A DNA stretch of 64,000 nucleotides. Origin: UBA2658 sp964617335 (GTDB lineage: Bacteria > Bacillota > Clostridia > Oscillospirales > Oscillospiraceae). A program made the translations under genes and the position numbers. The stretch is from positions 62,001 to 126,000 of the forward strand of contig CAZTXG010000001.1 of NCBI GenBank assembly GCA_964617335.1. Reading direction: 5' to 3'. Below are positions 34,005 to 42,564 of this stretch, one piece after another (position 1 is the first letter of the stretch; each line of letters starts with the position of its first letter). The notes below the pieces were generated by a model. That model worked only from the letters and a program-made list of their open reading frames with translations, did no database searches and was not told the DNA's origin.

Positions 34005-34760
34005 TTATTTGTTTCTGGACATTTCCCACATAACTATCGAGGCCGCAACAGCGGCGTTAAGAGATTCGCTTTCCGGCTCCATGGGGATTTTGATTTCACC
34101 CTGACAGACAGCCAAAAGCTCCTTTGACAAGCCGGAGCCTTCGCTTCCTATGGCAACCGCCGTATTTTTTAAATCGGTTTTTCTAATGTCCTGCGCCTTA
34201 TCCGAAAGAGCGGCCCCCAAAAGGTGAAGTCCGCTTTGGTTTACATAATCTTTTAGTTCCTCTATGCTCATATGGCAGACCTTTTGGCGGAAAACAGCTC
34301 CCATAGTGGCTCTGACTGTTTTGAGGTTATAGATATCGGCACAGTCTCCCACAAGGATTACAAGCTCTGTCCCCATAGCCTTTGCCGTGCGGATAATGGT
34401 GCCAACATTGCCCGGGTCTTGAAGGTTTTCAAGGATTATTGCCTGAGTAAGCTTGGGGTATACCTGAGCCTTTTTCGGAAATTTCACAGAAAACAGCGGT
34501 CCCGGGGAGTTTTTCAAAGGGGAAATGCTTTGGATTAGTTCCGCCGGACAGGAGTATTCAGAAGTTTCGGGCGGCAGCTGCACTGTTTTTTCTCCGCCCC
34601 AAAGGACACAGGAAATATCAGCGCCGGAGTCTATAGCCTCACGCAAAAGCTTTTCCCCGTCGCACAAAAACTCACCGGCTTTTTTCCTGTAAGCGCTGTC
34701 TGCCCCCAAGTTTTTCATGTGGATAATTATTTTGTTTTTCCTTGAGCTTATCTGCTCCAT
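34005..34760 (-). CDS. TrmH/SpoU-family RNA 2'-O-ribose methyltransferase
   Basis: SPOUT methyltransferase with an N-terminal substrate-binding domain: MEQISSRKNKIIIHMKNL and FLCDGEKLLREAI (RNA-binding L30e-like part, residues 1-95), then the knot with motif 1 LENLQDPGNVGTIIRTA, motif 2 VAIGSEGSGLSKEL and motif 3 IPMEPESESLNAAVAAS. The 251-residue length fits the 23S rRNA methyltransferase group; the exact target nucleotide cannot be told. AGGAG lies 7 bases before the ATG, and an intrinsic terminator ends only about 3 bases ahead of that AGGAG, so expression needs read-through or a promoter inside lysS. Confidence 0.9.
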   Translation of the reverse strand: MEQISSRKNKIIIHMKNLGADSAYRKKAGEFLCDGEKLLREAIDSGADISCVLWGGEKTVQLPPETSEYSCPAELIQSISPLKNSPGPLFSVKFPKKAQVYPKLTQAIILENLQDPGNVGTIIRTAKAMGTELVILVGDCADIYNLKTVRATMGAVFRQKVCHMSIEELKDYVNQSGLHLLGAALSDKAQDIRKTDLKNTAVAIGSEGSGLSKELLAVCQGEIKIPMEPESESLNAAVAASIVMWEMSRNK

Positions 34761-34774
34761 ATTTTCTCCTTAGA

Positions 34775-34819
34775 AAAAACATAAAAGGCTGCGGCGGGGC
34801 AAACCGCCCTGCCACAGCC
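34775..34819 (-). terminator. Intrinsic terminator after lysS, directly ahead of the SpoU-type gene
   Basis: Minus strand stem GGCTGTGGCAGGGC/GCCCCGCCGCAGCC with a GGTTT loop, followed by TTTTATGTTTTTTC. It ends the greA-lysS unit and abuts the AGGAG of the next gene. Confidence 0.85.
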
Positions 34820-34830
34820 GATAATGATGC

Positions 34831-36339
34831 TTATTCGATGGGTTTCATCGTCGGGAACAGGATGACTTCCCTAATGGAGTCAAGTCCGCAAAGGAGCATA
34901 ACACAGCGGTCTATGCCTATACCAAGGCCGCCTGTAGGGGGCATTCCGTATTCAAGAGCCGTTATGAAGTCCTCGTCCATCATGCCGGCCTCGGCATCTC
35001 CCTTACGGCGCAGTTCAGCCTGCTTTTGGAAGCGCTGCTTCTGGTCGATGGGGTCGTTAAGCTCGGAAAACGCATTGCCCATTTCACTGTGGCAAATGAA
35101 AAGCTCGAAGCGCTCTGTAAGTCTTGAGTCGCTAAGGCTGCGTTTTGCCAAGGGGGAAACGTCAACAGGGTGCATGGTTATAAAGGTTGGCTGTATAAGC
35201 TTTTCCTCAACCTTTTGGTCAAAACATTCGTAAAGGGCATTGCCCCAGGTTTTTTCCTTTTCCTTGGGTATGTGAACACCCACTGACTCGGCAAGTCGAA
35301 CAGCCTCCTCGTCATCAGTGACCGGTAAAAAGTCTACACCCAGATGTTTTTTAACAGCCTCGTGCATGGGAATACGCTCCCAGCCGGGGGCAAGAGAAAT
35401 GTTCTCTCCCTGCCACGTAATGTCATAGCTTCCCAAAATCTTCATGGCGGCGCCGGATAAAAGCTCCTCAAAAAGATCCATCATGTCGTTAAAGTCGGCA
35501 TAGGCCTCATAAAGCTCCACCGTTGTAAACTCGGGGTTGTGCTTTGTGTCCATGCCCTCGTTGCGGAAAATACGGCCTATTTCATAGACCCTTTCTATGC
35601 CGCCGACGATAAGCCGCTTAAGGTGCAGCTCTGTGGCTATGCGCATATATAGGTCTAAGCCCAGAGCATTATGGTGTGTTATAAAAGGTCTTGCGTTGGC
35701 ACCGCCGGAAATGGTATTTAAAACGGGGGTTTCAACTTCGATATAGCCCCGCTTATCCAAAAATTCACGAATATGCCGGATAAAAAGACTGCGTATCTCG
35801 AAGTTTCTTCTAACCTCAGGGTTTACTATAAGGTCAACATAGCGCTGACGGTAGCGGGTTTCCGTGTCTGTAAGGCCGTGAAACTTTTCCGGCAGGGGCA
35901 GAAGTGACTTTGAAAGAAGCTTTATGGATTTGCAATGTATGGAAATTTCACCCTTGCGGGTGCGGAACACAAAGCCTTCCACGCCGACTATGTCGCCTAT
36001 ATCCCATTTTTTAAACTCGTTGAACAGCTCTTCGCCTAGGTCGTTTACCCGAACATAAAGCTGGATTCTTCCCTTGTCGTCCATAATATCGGCGAAAAAG
36101 GCCTTGCCCATGTCACGCTTGGACATAAGGCGCCCCGCCATGGTTACGTCCTTTTCCTCCCAGACTTCAAAGTTATCCTTAACTTCGCCGCTGTAGGCAG
36201 TTCTCAGGTATTTCGTCTCGGTATAAGGGTCGCGTCCCTCTTCCTGAAGCCTTGTAAGCTTGTCCCTGCGAATTTGCAGAATTTCAGACAGCTCAAGGGC
36301 TTCTTCATTCCCATTACCTTTTACTTCTTCATGACTCAT
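34831..36339 (-). CDS. lysS: Lysyl-tRNA synthetase, class II
   Basis: Charges tRNA-Lys. The 502-residue protein has an N-terminal OB-fold anticodon-binding domain (about 60-165), class II motif 1 around RGYIEVETPVL, motif 2 FRNEGMDTKHNPEFTTVELYEAY and motif 3 GLGIGIDRCVMLL. The start follows AAGGGAG. It lies 13 bases after greA, the conserved Firmicute greA-lysS pair, and shares a consensus promoter. No T-box anti-terminator was found in the leader. Confidence 0.98.
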   Translation of the reverse strand: MSHEEVKGNGNEEALELSEILQIRRDKLTRLQEEGRDPYTETKYLRTAYSGEVKDNFEVWEEKDVTMAGRLMSKRDMGKAFFADIMDDKGRIQLYVRVNDLGEELFNEFKKWDIGDIVGVEGFVFRTRKGEISIHCKSIKLLSKSLLPLPEKFHGLTDTETRYRQRYVDLIVNPEVRRNFEIRSLFIRHIREFLDKRGYIEVETPVLNTISGGANARPFITHHNALGLDLYMRIATELHLKRLIVGGIERVYEIGRIFRNEGMDTKHNPEFTTVELYEAYADFNDMMDLFEELLSGAAMKILGSYDITWQGENISLAPGWERIPMHEAVKKHLGVDFLPVTDDEEAVRLAESVGVHIPKEKEKTWGNALYECFDQKVEEKLIQPTFITMHPVDVSPLAKRSLSDSRLTERFELFICHSEMGNAFSELNDPIDQKQRFQKQAELRRKGDAEAGMMDEDFITALEYGMPPTGGLGIGIDRCVMLLCGLDSIREVILFPTMKPIE

Positions 36340-36352
36340 ATACTGCGCTCCC

Positions 36353-36826
36353 TTATTCGATACTTATTACACGGTAGCTTATTTCCCCTGCGGGCGCCTC
36401 GATTGTCACCGTGTCTCCTGCTGTGTGGCCCAAAAGTCCCCGTCCTATAGGAGAATCGTCGGAAATGCGACCATGGAGGGGGTTTGCCTCCTGGGAGCCG
36501 ACAATTTGATATTCCTCTTTTTCCCCGTCATCAAGACATTCGACGGTAACTTTGCTGCCAAGGCTTATGTGGTTGCTGCTTTCAATGTTTTCTATTATCT
36601 CAGCGTTTTCCATAACGTTTTTCAGTTCGGCGATTTTTGAATAGAGCTTGCCCTGTTCGGTTTTCGCCTCGTCATATTCGCTGTTTTCAGAAAGGTCGCC
36701 AAAGGAGCGAGCTTCTTTTATCAGCTCTGAAACTTCTTTTTCACGGACAGTTTCAAGATAGTGAAGCTCCTCACGTATTTCGTCAAAGCGTTGTCTGCTC
36801 ATTTTAAACTTTGCTTCGTTTGCCAT
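36353..36826 (-). CDS. greA: Transcription elongation factor GreA
   Basis: Enters the RNA polymerase secondary channel and stimulates cleavage of backtracked transcripts. The 157-residue length is standard. The N-terminal coiled coil carries the acidic tip SENSEYDEAKTEQ (catalytic D/E pair), and the C-terminal FKBP-like domain ends in SPIGRGLLGHTAGD. The start follows GAGGGG. It is the first gene behind the strongest-looking promoter of this block, with a leader of about 143 bases. Confidence 0.97.
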   Translation of the reverse strand: MANEAKFKMSRQRFDEIREELHYLETVREKEVSELIKEARSFGDLSENSEYDEAKTEQGKLYSKIAELKNVMENAEIIENIESSNHISLGSKVTVECLDDGEKEEYQIVGSQEANPLHGRISDDSPIGRGLLGHTAGDTVTIEAPAGEISYRVISIE

Positions 36827-36976
36827 CTTTTTCGTCCCCTCAATATATAAAAATTACATACGTATGCAACACTATGCCATGACCGCAATGCAGTCTATGG
36901 TATATCATCTAAATCGGGTAAATATCCGCTTTGCGGACATTATACATTAAAATATAAAATGACATCATTGCTACGT

Positions 36977-37005
36977 ATTATAGATACAAAAAACTCCGCT
37001 GTCAA
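36977..37005 (-). promoter_or_regulatory. Fully consensus sigma-A promoter of greA-lysS
   Basis: Minus strand TTGACA and TATAAT are separated by exactly 17 bases; both hexamers are perfect. The leader (about 36827-36969) can form small hairpins, including TCCGC/GCGGA, but shows no T-box. Confidence 0.9.
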
Positions 37006-37021
37006 GCCGAATAAAAGCTTA

Positions 37022-38221
37022 TCATTTGTCGATAGAGACTTGAAGCTGCTTTATAGCGGCGGCAAGCTGAACATCATCTTCATAGGCTAAAGCGCCTGCA
37101 ATAAGAGCTGCAGACAGCTCGTCGGACATTGAAACTTGTATGTCAGGACTAAGGCCGCCAAGCTCGGCAAGGTCAATTCCCTTAGGTGTCAAGTAGCTGT
37201 TAACCGAGAGATGAACGGCGCTGCCGTCACTTAAAACAATGTTTATCTGAGAGCGTGATTTTCCCGTGGTCTGCCCTCCAACCGTATAAGCCTGCTCATA
37301 CTCCGAAAGGGCCGCTGCGAAAAACTCCGCAGCACTATAGCTGTTTTCATTAATCAAAACCGCAAAAGGCAAATCAATAAAGGCCGCATCAGAAGTCTTA
37401 AGGCTCTCGTTGCCGTCTTTATCCCTTGATATGAAAACTGTCCCCTCTGGAAGAAGATAGTCCAAAAGCTTCACAAGCTCATTTAAAAGCCCCCCGGGAT
37501 TGTTGCGCACGTCAAAAACAATGCCTTTAGCCCCCATGGCTATAAGCTCATCTATGGCGGCTATACTTTGGTCGGCACTCTCGCCCTCAAAGTTTTTGAT
37601 TTTGACATAGCCTATGCCGCCATCCAGCAATTCATACTGGACAGGATTAGAAAAAATCGGCTCTGCCGAAATTGTTATGCTGCGCTCCTGCTCGTTTTCA
37701 AACCTTAGGCTAAGGATAAAATCTTCGCCGCTTTTTTCCGCAATCAGCTCTCGTACCTGAGAGGCCTCCATACCCTTTAAGTCCACACCGTCTATTTTTA
37801 TCATTAGGTCTCCGGCTTTAACTCCGGCTCTTTGGGCAGGTGAGTCCTCGGTAACGGAAATAACCCGCAGATAAGAGCTGTCCTCATCTTTTTCAATGGT
37901 AACACCTATGCCATTGTAGCTGTTTTTTTGATATTGCAGGTAATCTTCATACTCCTGTGCCGTCATGTAATAGCTCCATCTGTCATTAACGGCAGCTACC
38001 ATGGCTGCATAAGCAGCGTCGGAAACCTTATCAATATCGGTCTGCCCTATATAGTTTTTTTCGAGAGAGTTTAAGACCGAGGCAAATTTTGTGGTATAGG
38101 GAAAGGCCTCCGCCCCGCCGTATCTTATGATAACAACATAGCTGCTAAGGCAAATGCCGACTGCAAAGCTGAACATACACAAAACGGCAAGGGCCAAAGC
38201 ACTGAAGCGTTTTTTCCTCAT
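37022..38221 (-). CDS. Carboxy-terminal processing protease, S41 family
   Basis: Membrane-anchored extracytoplasmic PDZ protease, 399 residues. One signal-anchor helix (about 6-31), a PDZ domain (about 100-185, with NGIGVTIE and GVKAGDLMIKIDG) and the protease domain. The catalytic triad is visible: S296 in NENSYSAAE, K321 and Q325 in TTGKSRSQ, with the spacing of Bacillus CtpB (25 and 4). It follows an M23 peptidase and ftsEX on the same strand, after a GC-rich hairpin. Likely jobs are trimming wall hydrolases or sporulation checkpoint proteins; the substrate is unknown. Confidence 0.92.
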   Translation of the reverse strand: MRKKRFSALALAVLCMFSFAVGICLSSYVVIIRYGGAEAFPYTTKFASVLNSLEKNYIGQTDIDKVSDAAYAAMVAAVNDRWSYYMTAQEYEDYLQYQKNSYNGIGVTIEKDEDSSYLRVISVTEDSPAQRAGVKAGDLMIKIDGVDLKGMEASQVRELIAEKSGEDFILSLRFENEQERSITISAEPIFSNPVQYELLDGGIGYVKIKNFEGESADQSIAAIDELIAMGAKGIVFDVRNNPGGLLNELVKLLDYLLPEGTVFISRDKDGNESLKTSDAAFIDLPFAVLINENSYSAAEFFAAALSEYEQAYTVGGQTTGKSRSQINIVLSDGSAVHLSVNSYLTPKGIDLAELGGLSPDIQVSMSDELSAALIAGALAYEDDVQLAAAIKQLQVSIDK

Positions 38222-38300
38222 TTTTTCCTCCGGCTTAAAGTAATTAAACTATTTTGCTCTCAAAGGCTGCATTTATTAGGGCGGCAGAAAACGTGAAATA

Positions 38301-38331
38301 CGCCGGACAGCTCAAAAAGAGCCGTCCGGCG
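38301..38331 (-). terminator. GC-rich hairpin between the M23 and S41 genes (possible weak terminator)
   Basis: CGCCGGAC-GCTC pairs with GAGC-GTCCGGCG around a short A loop. On the minus strand it lies upstream of the M23 stop's neighbour only as a spacer feature of the S41 unit: it follows the S41 start and precedes nothing coding, so read in the direction of transcription it comes after neither stop codon. The M23 stop is at 38351, so the hairpin is 20 bases past it. There is no clean T-tract, so termination would be partial. Confidence 0.5.
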
Positions 38332-38350
38332 GTCAAGGTTCTTTGGTGAA

Positions 38351-39565
38351 TCAGGAGTAGGAATATGACATTGGGTCTGTCGTACTTCCGTTTACTCTGA
38401 CCTCAAAGTGAAGGTGCGGCCCCGTAGACCATCCGGTAGACCCCACATATCCGATTACCTGTCCCTTGCTTACACTTGTGCCGGCGGAAACTGCCATAGA
38501 ACTCATATGGGCGTAAAGGGTTGATACGCCGTTGCCGTGGCTTATTACCACATAATTTCCATAGCCGCTGCCATAGGTGGCTGTGGCCACGGTTCCGCTG
38601 TCTGCCGCGAGAATGGCCGTGCCCGTTGCAGCGCCGATATCCGTTCCCGCATGGAAACGCATTTCATTGAAAATCGGGTGCAAACGCATACCATATGTGT
38701 TAGAGGAGGGATAAATTCCGGGAAGGGGCCATTTCATAGAGCCGGAGCCTAAAACAATGTTTCCCCCGTTGCCTGCGGCAATCTGCTCCTGCTGCTGCTT
38801 TTCAAGGGCAGCCACCATCTCATTAATCTGGGAGCTTAGTGCCCTCTGAGCGGCCTCATTGGCGTCAAATTCCGCCCTGAGCTTTTCCACATCCTCATCA
38901 AGCTGCTTAATCACAGCTTCGGCTTCCTCTATCTGAATTTCAAGGGATGCTTTTTTTGCCTCAAGCTCAACCTTTGTTTTTTCCTGCTCAAGCTGAGTTG
39001 CCTCGTAATCGGCCTTTACTTCCTCCACGTGCTCACGAGTGGCTATGTAGGCTGTTTCGAGGTTTTTGTCGTAGTTCATTATGCCTGAAATGAAGTCAAG
39101 TCTGGCCAGCAAATCGGAAAAGCCGGTGGCATTGAATAAAATCGCGTAATAGCTTATATCCCCGTTTTCTTCCATGGCTCTCATGCGGACACGGAGAATT
39201 TCCTTTTGCTCTGCCTCTGCGGCCTTAGCCTCTTCAAGTTCCTTGGCCTTTTGCTCAATAAGTTTGTCATACAGGTCAATCTGCTCGTTTATAAGCTCGA
39301 TTTCCTGTCGTGCAAGATCGTTTTGCTCATCCAGTAAGGTCTTTTTTTCAACAGCCGTGGACATCTCATCTTCAAGGCCGCCAATTTCGTCTCTAAGTGC
39401 GTCCTGCTGCTGACTTATGGCTGTTTGCTGAGTTTTTAAGTTGTTTATCTCATACTGGGAAACAGCCAAGGCCCCTCCTAGTGCCGAAAGCACAAGAGAA
39501 CCAATAAGGACAAGCACAAGAACGAGGCAGACTATGGAAATAAACTTCTTCCTGTTTTTTTGCAT
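38351..39565 (-). CDS. M23 peptidoglycan endopeptidase with N-terminal coiled coil (EnvC-like)
   Basis: The 404-residue protein has a signal or anchor helix (about 8-32), a long coiled coil (about 38-255, rich in Glu, Gln and Lys heptads) and a C-terminal LytM domain with zinc ligands in HAGTDIG and HLHFEV. Coiled coil plus LytM is the architecture of EnvC and of Gram-positive FtsX partners such as PcsB-like hydrolases, though the catalytic domain there can differ. It begins 9 bases after ftsX, so FtsEX is the probable activator. An AGGAGG-type site precedes the ATG. The zinc ligands are intact, so it is predicted to be active rather than an EnvC-style activator. Confidence 0.93.
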   Translation of the reverse strand: MQKNRKKFISIVCLVLVLVLIGSLVLSALGGALAVSQYEINNLKTQQTAISQQQDALRDEIGGLEDEMSTAVEKKTLLDEQNDLARQEIELINEQIDLYDKLIEQKAKELEEAKAAEAEQKEILRVRMRAMEENGDISYYAILFNATGFSDLLARLDFISGIMNYDKNLETAYIATREHVEEVKADYEATQLEQEKTKVELEAKKASLEIQIEEAEAVIKQLDEDVEKLRAEFDANEAAQRALSSQINEMVAALEKQQQEQIAAGNGGNIVLGSGSMKWPLPGIYPSSNTYGMRLHPIFNEMRFHAGTDIGAATGTAILAADSGTVATATYGSGYGNYVVISHGNGVSTLYAHMSSMAVSAGTSVSKGQVIGYVGSTGWSTGPHLHFEVRVNGSTTDPMSYSYS

Positions 39566-39574
39566 AAAACCCTC

Positions 39575-40465
39575 CTAGACCTTCAGATAGTTTCTGATGG
39601 CGATGCTGCCGCCAAACATTCCGACAACCACTCCCACAGCCAGAAAAACAAGCCCCACCGGATACATAAGAGTTGTAAAGGGAATAACGTTTACATAGGA
39701 GCCGGCAATGCTTGCCATAATCTTATTGCTTATGAGGCTGTATATTCCCCATTCGATAAGGAAGGCAAAGACCGCACCCATAATTCCCAATACCAAACCC
39801 TCTATTATAAATGGGGTTCTTATAAAGCTGTTGGTCGCTCCAACCATTTTCATGATGGCTATTTCCTCACGCCTGCCGAAGGTGGTAAGCTTTATTGTAT
39901 TAGACATTATGAATATGGAGACTACAAAAAGAATAACTATCAAAATAAGTGAAACAGCACTTACTATATTGCGCACTGTTACAAAGCCCTTGGAAATCTC
40001 AAGCTGGGCGCTTACGTCGGCAATGCCGTCAATGGATTCAAGCTGCTCCTTCGTGTCTGCCATAAGGCCGATATCATCAAGAAAAACCACATATCTGTGC
40101 CTGAAAACCGTAGGCTCAATTTCGTCAAAAATAGAGCTGTTTTCATACTCGTCTTTAAAGCTTTCCATAGCTTCCTCACGGGAGACAAAGTTCACGGAGG
40201 ATACATTAGGTATGGCTTCAAGCTTGTTTGCCAAAGAGACGGCCTCCTCGTCGGGAAGAGTCTCGTCCACAAAGGCTAGCATTTCATTTTCACTTTCAAG
40301 CTTCTTTATAACGTCGTTTATATTGACTGCCAAAAGGGAAAAGCTTCCCATGATAGTAAGGCAGGCAATAATAATTGTGACGGAGGCAAAGGACATGAAG
40401 CCGTGGGTGAAAATGCTTTTAAAGCCTTCTTTTATAAGATAGCCAAGCTTATTCATTAATCTCAT
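39575..40465 (-). CDS. ftsX: Cell division ABC transporter permease FtsX
   Basis: Membrane half of FtsEX, which couples ATP hydrolysis to wall hydrolase activation. The protein (296 residues) has a cytoplasmic start (KLGYLIKEGFKSIFTHGFMSFASVT), one helix, an outside domain (about 45-165) that would contact the coiled-coil hydrolase, and three C-terminal helices. The start was set at 40465 (MRLMNKLG); an alternative ATG at 40456 fits almost as well. Either way it overlaps the ftsE stop (17 or 8 bases), showing coupling. Confidence 0.94.
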   Translation of the reverse strand: MRLMNKLGYLIKEGFKSIFTHGFMSFASVTIIIACLTIMGSFSLLAVNINDVIKKLESENEMLAFVDETLPDEEAVSLANKLEAIPNVSSVNFVSREEAMESFKDEYENSSIFDEIEPTVFRHRYVVFLDDIGLMADTKEQLESIDGIADVSAQLEISKGFVTVRNIVSAVSLILIVILFVVSIFIMSNTIKLTTFGRREEIAIMKMVGATNSFIRTPFIIEGLVLGIMGAVFAFLIEWGIYSLISNKIMASIAGSYVNVIPFTTLMYPVGLVFLAVGVVVGMFGGSIAIRNYLKV

Positions 40466-41144
40466 AGCAGTAATACCCACCCATCCCGTCATTTACTACG
40501 CAACCGCAATCAATGGCGATAACTCGCTTTGAAAAGGAGTTTACAAGCTCCTTTTCGTGTGTAACAACCAAAACTGTTGTGCCCAGCTCATTAATCTTTT
40601 CCAGCAGGAGCATAAGCTCAAGGCTCTTAACAGGGTCAAGGTTTCCCGTTGGCTCATCGGCAATAATAAGGCTTGGGCTGTTAACCAGGGCCCTTGCTAT
40701 AGCCACCCTCTGCTGCTCTCCGCCGGATAGCTCCTGAGGCAGTCTGTCCTCACGCCCTTCAAGTCCGACAAGCTCAAGAACATAGGGTACACGCTTATCT
40801 ATTTCCTTTTTACCGGCGCCCACAACCCGCATGGCAAAAGCCACGTTTTCATACACGGTTTTATCGTCTATGAGTCTGAAATCCTGAAAAATAACCCCTA
40901 AGGTGCGCCGGAGCATCGGCAGCTTGCGGGGCTTTATTGTTTTCAGGTTAAACTCATTTACGAAAATATCCCCGTCAGTGGGTTTCACCTCTCCAGTGAG
41001 CATTTTGATTATGGTTGTTTTTCCAGAGCCGGAAGGCCCCACAAGAAAAACAAACTCCCCATCACCTATTTCAAGGTCTATGCAGTCAGCGGCAACGGTG
41101 CCGCTGTTTTCATAAACCATTGAAACCTTGTTCATTAGAACCAT
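40449..41144 (-). CDS. ftsE: Cell division ATP-binding protein FtsE
   Basis: ABC ATPase partner of FtsX, 231 residues. Walker A GPSGSGKTTI (about 36-45), Q-loop VIFQDFRLI, signature LSGGEQQRVAIARAL, Walker B LIIADEPTGNLDP and H-loop VVTHEKE are all present. AGGAGG lies 7 bases before ATG 41144. It is the first gene of the ftsE-ftsX-M23-S41 set. The C-terminal extension (GCVVNDGMGGYYCYEINE) is common in Firmicute FtsE. Confidence 0.97.
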   Translation of the reverse strand: MVLMNKVSMVYENSGTVAADCIDLEIGDGEFVFLVGPSGSGKTTIIKMLTGEVKPTDGDIFVNEFNLKTIKPRKLPMLRRTLGVIFQDFRLIDDKTVYENVAFAMRVVGAGKKEIDKRVPYVLELVGLEGREDRLPQELSGGEQQRVAIARALVNSPSLIIADEPTGNLDPVKSLELMLLLEKINELGTTVLVVTHEKELVNSFSKRVIAIDCGCVVNDGMGGYYCYEINE

Positions 41145-41197
41145 ATCTTTTCCTCCTGCCGCCGGCTTGCGTATTTGTTTATAATCCGGCGGACACG

Positions 41198-42289
41198 CTA
41201 GGCCTTATTGCTTTGTGAGTTGAGGTATTTTTTTACCATAAGCGCCACCTTGAAAACAATGGCGTGGTCAAACTCACGAAGGTCGAGGCCTGTAAGTTTC
41301 TTTATCTTTTCCAGTCTGTATACAAGAGTGTTCCTGTGGACAAAAAGCTTCCTTGATGTCTCGGAAACGTTCAGGTTGTTCTCAAAAAACTTATTTATAG
41401 TGTAGAGAGTTTCCTGGTCCAATGACTCAATGGGATTTTTCTTGAACACTTCGCTTAAGAACATCTCGCACAAAGTTGTTGGAAGCTGATAGATGATTCT
41501 TCCTATACCCAGATTCTCATAGTGGATGACGGTTTTTTCGGTTTCAAATACCTTTCCAACCTCTATGGCAACCTGAGCTTCCTTGTACCTGTCTGCCAAT
41601 TCACGCAGATGCTTTGCAACAGTGCCTATGCCCACAACTGTTTTTACAAGCATCTCTGTTCCGATTGTTTCACAGATTTTTTCCGCAATCCGGCATACAT
41701 CCTTGGCCTCGGCAATTTGGTCCAGCTCTTTTATAACGACAATGTCGCTTTCGCTCATGCTGAGCACAAAATCCTTCTGCTTGTCCGGAAACATTCCCTG
41801 AACAAGCTCTAAGGTGGCAATGTCTGACTTTTCCGTCTGGCGTATAAGGAAAACCGCACGGGGAACGTCTGTTACAAAGTTCAGTTCTTTTGCCCGCACA
41901 TAGACATCACCCGGAAGAATATTGTCGGATATGATGTTTTTTACAAATGTGACTTTGTTGTATTTCTCGTCGTAATTGGTCTTTGCCTCGTTGAAAGCTA
42001 CTGCCGCCATAATAGCAAGGCTTCTAGCCGTTGCATCTCTGCCGTCTACAAAAACGGCATAATCAAAGCGGGAATTGGGACTTCCAAAAATTTTATAAGT
42101 GCGTGTGGCTGAAACAAAAAACTGTTCGGACACGTCGCTTGTAAGCCCCTGAAGGCTTTCAATCTTTGTTCCGATAAGAGAAAGCTCGCTGCTGGCAACG
42201 ACAAAGCCCTCGGAGTCTATGACCCCCAGACATCTGTCTGTCGCGTCCTTCATCTGTACAATAACGCTTTGAAAAATCCTGCTTGACAT
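41198..42289 (-). CDS. CdaR/PucR-type transcriptional regulator
   Basis: The 363-residue protein has an N-terminal sugar-diacid-recognition-like region (about 1-130, with GVIDSEGFVVASS and the helix YAVFVDGRDATARSLAIMAA), a GGDEF-like middle and a C-terminal PucR-type HTH (NVSETSRKLFVHRNTLVYRLEKI). CdaR proteins sense diacids and act as activators. No sugar-diacid genes are close: neighbours are ftsE and an MsmX-type ATPase. ATG 42289 was chosen because GGGGAGGG lies 8 bases upstream. It has its own strong promoter. Confidence 0.9.
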   Translation of the reverse strand: MSSRIFQSVIVQMKDATDRCLGVIDSEGFVVASSELSLIGTKIESLQGLTSDVSEQFFVSATRTYKIFGSPNSRFDYAVFVDGRDATARSLAIMAAVAFNEAKTNYDEKYNKVTFVKNIISDNILPGDVYVRAKELNFVTDVPRAVFLIRQTEKSDIATLELVQGMFPDKQKDFVLSMSESDIVVIKELDQIAEAKDVCRIAEKICETIGTEMLVKTVVGIGTVAKHLRELADRYKEAQVAIEVGKVFETEKTVIHYENLGIGRIIYQLPTTLCEMFLSEVFKKNPIESLDQETLYTINKFFENNLNVSETSRKLFVHRNTLVYRLEKIKKLTGLDLREFDHAIVFKVALMVKKYLNSQSNKA

Positions 42290-42331
42290 ATTATGTCCCT
42301 CCCCAGAAAGCAATGAAAACTAACGCTTAAT

Positions 42332-42360
42332 ATGATAGCCTATTTTATTGCTTTTTTCAA
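42332..42360 (-). promoter_or_regulatory. Sigma-A promoter of the CdaR-type regulator
   Basis: Minus strand TTGAAA and TATCAT are separated by 17 bases, about 40 bases before the ATG. The remaining 200 bases to the MsmX-type gene stop are AT-rich and featureless. Confidence 0.8.
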
Positions 42361-42564
42361 TAGATTTTTAAGGATTTTTTGTAAATTTTTTTATTTTCTA
42401 CTGCGTTATTCTCCAGTTTACTCATTTTTCCTATGTTTAAATCGTAAAAACCGACAAAAATCAACATAATTAGCTGGTAAAGTCTGGAGCGGACTCTTGT
42501 TTTTTGTTTTTGTGCAGGCTTACAAAAAATATATTGTTAAACCTAGCTCATTGCTAAAGATTGC

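Noticed and set aside
32710..34029. The longest dprA frame starting at ATG 34029.
   Set aside because: It would overlap the end of the methyltransferase gene and lacks a good ribosome site; the GTG at 33990 has one.
36827..36976. A lysine T-box or L-box leader ahead of greA-lysS.
   Set aside because: No T-box sequence, AGTA loop or terminator/antiterminator pair is visible, and greA, not lysS, is first.
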